In this document: one piece after another, positions 4,981 through 5,024 of the stretch
Layout: each line of letters starts with the position of its first letter
How positions within the stretch are numbered: the stretch's first letter is position 1
Assembly: GCA_023399035.1 (NCBI GenBank)
Contig: JAEWQX010000156.1
Location: 1-5,024, forward strand
DNA length: 5,024 nucleotides
Source of the DNA: Bacillota bacterium
GTDB lineage: Bacteria > Bacillota > Clostridia > Clostridiales > Clostridiaceae
Reading direction: 5' to 3'
The notes under the pieces: model-generated
What the model was told of the DNA's origin: nothing
The model's database searches: none
What the model saw: the letters and a program-made list of their open reading frames with translations, nothing else
Program-made: the position numbers and the translations under genes

Positions 4981-5024
4981 AAGTATCACCTACCCAATTC
5001 CAATACACTCAAGGCAGATACTGC

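Noticed and set aside
4986..5024. Possible C-terminal end of an upstream minus-strand gene (AVSALSVLELGR then TGA)
   Set aside because: Only 12 codons are visible, another frame is also open over ten codons to a TAG, and nothing identifies the product. It could be real but cannot be supported from this window.

Overview
The window is strongly AT-rich DNA with dense minus-strand coding, strong GGAGG-type ribosome sites and A/T-rich codon use. This points to a low-GC Firmicute, most likely a Clostridium-like anaerobe; the species cannot be fixed from the sequence alone. Every gene I can support lies on the minus strand, so transcription runs from position 5024 towards 1.

Positions 1-1033 hold the start of a urease operon, ureA-ureB-ureC. 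UreC is cut by the window edge after 121 residues, before its metal-binding residues. Positions 1183-3733 hold an energy-coupling-factor (ECF) type nickel/cobalt importer: a NikM substrate-binding membrane protein fused to a PDGLE (NikN-like) domain, a CbiQ/NikQ transmembrane coupling protein, and a CbiO/NikO ATPase. The two modules are separated by a long AT-rich hairpin with a U-tract (about 1113-1164). Urease has a nickel active site, so the reading is functional coupling: the importer supplies Ni2+ to an enzyme encoded directly downstream. Accessory genes ureEFGD are not in the window and may lie beyond position 1.

Positions 3816-4989 are different. They contain remains of three genes, all damaged: a TetR-family regulator with its DNA-binding region deleted and a second frameshift in a TA repeat; a flavodoxin with an in-frame amber stop at codon 59; and a membrane 4Fe-4S protein cut off just after its first cysteine cluster. 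Between the flavodoxin and the TetR remnant sits a pair of 15-bp operator-like units with 16-bp period, just downstream of a candidate promoter. I read this as a decayed redox (flavodoxin/Fe-S) locus with its former autoregulatory operator still visible.

Several starts need care. UreA almost certainly starts at a TTG preceded by a perfect AAGGAGG, UreB starts at TTG, and the longest open frames of the two inner importer genes are slightly over-extended upstream. I see no CRISPR array, tRNA, rRNA, insertion sequence or recognisable riboswitch. I found no convincing new system; the most notable material is the damaged redox locus with its orphan operator, and the hairpin at the nickel-urease boundary.
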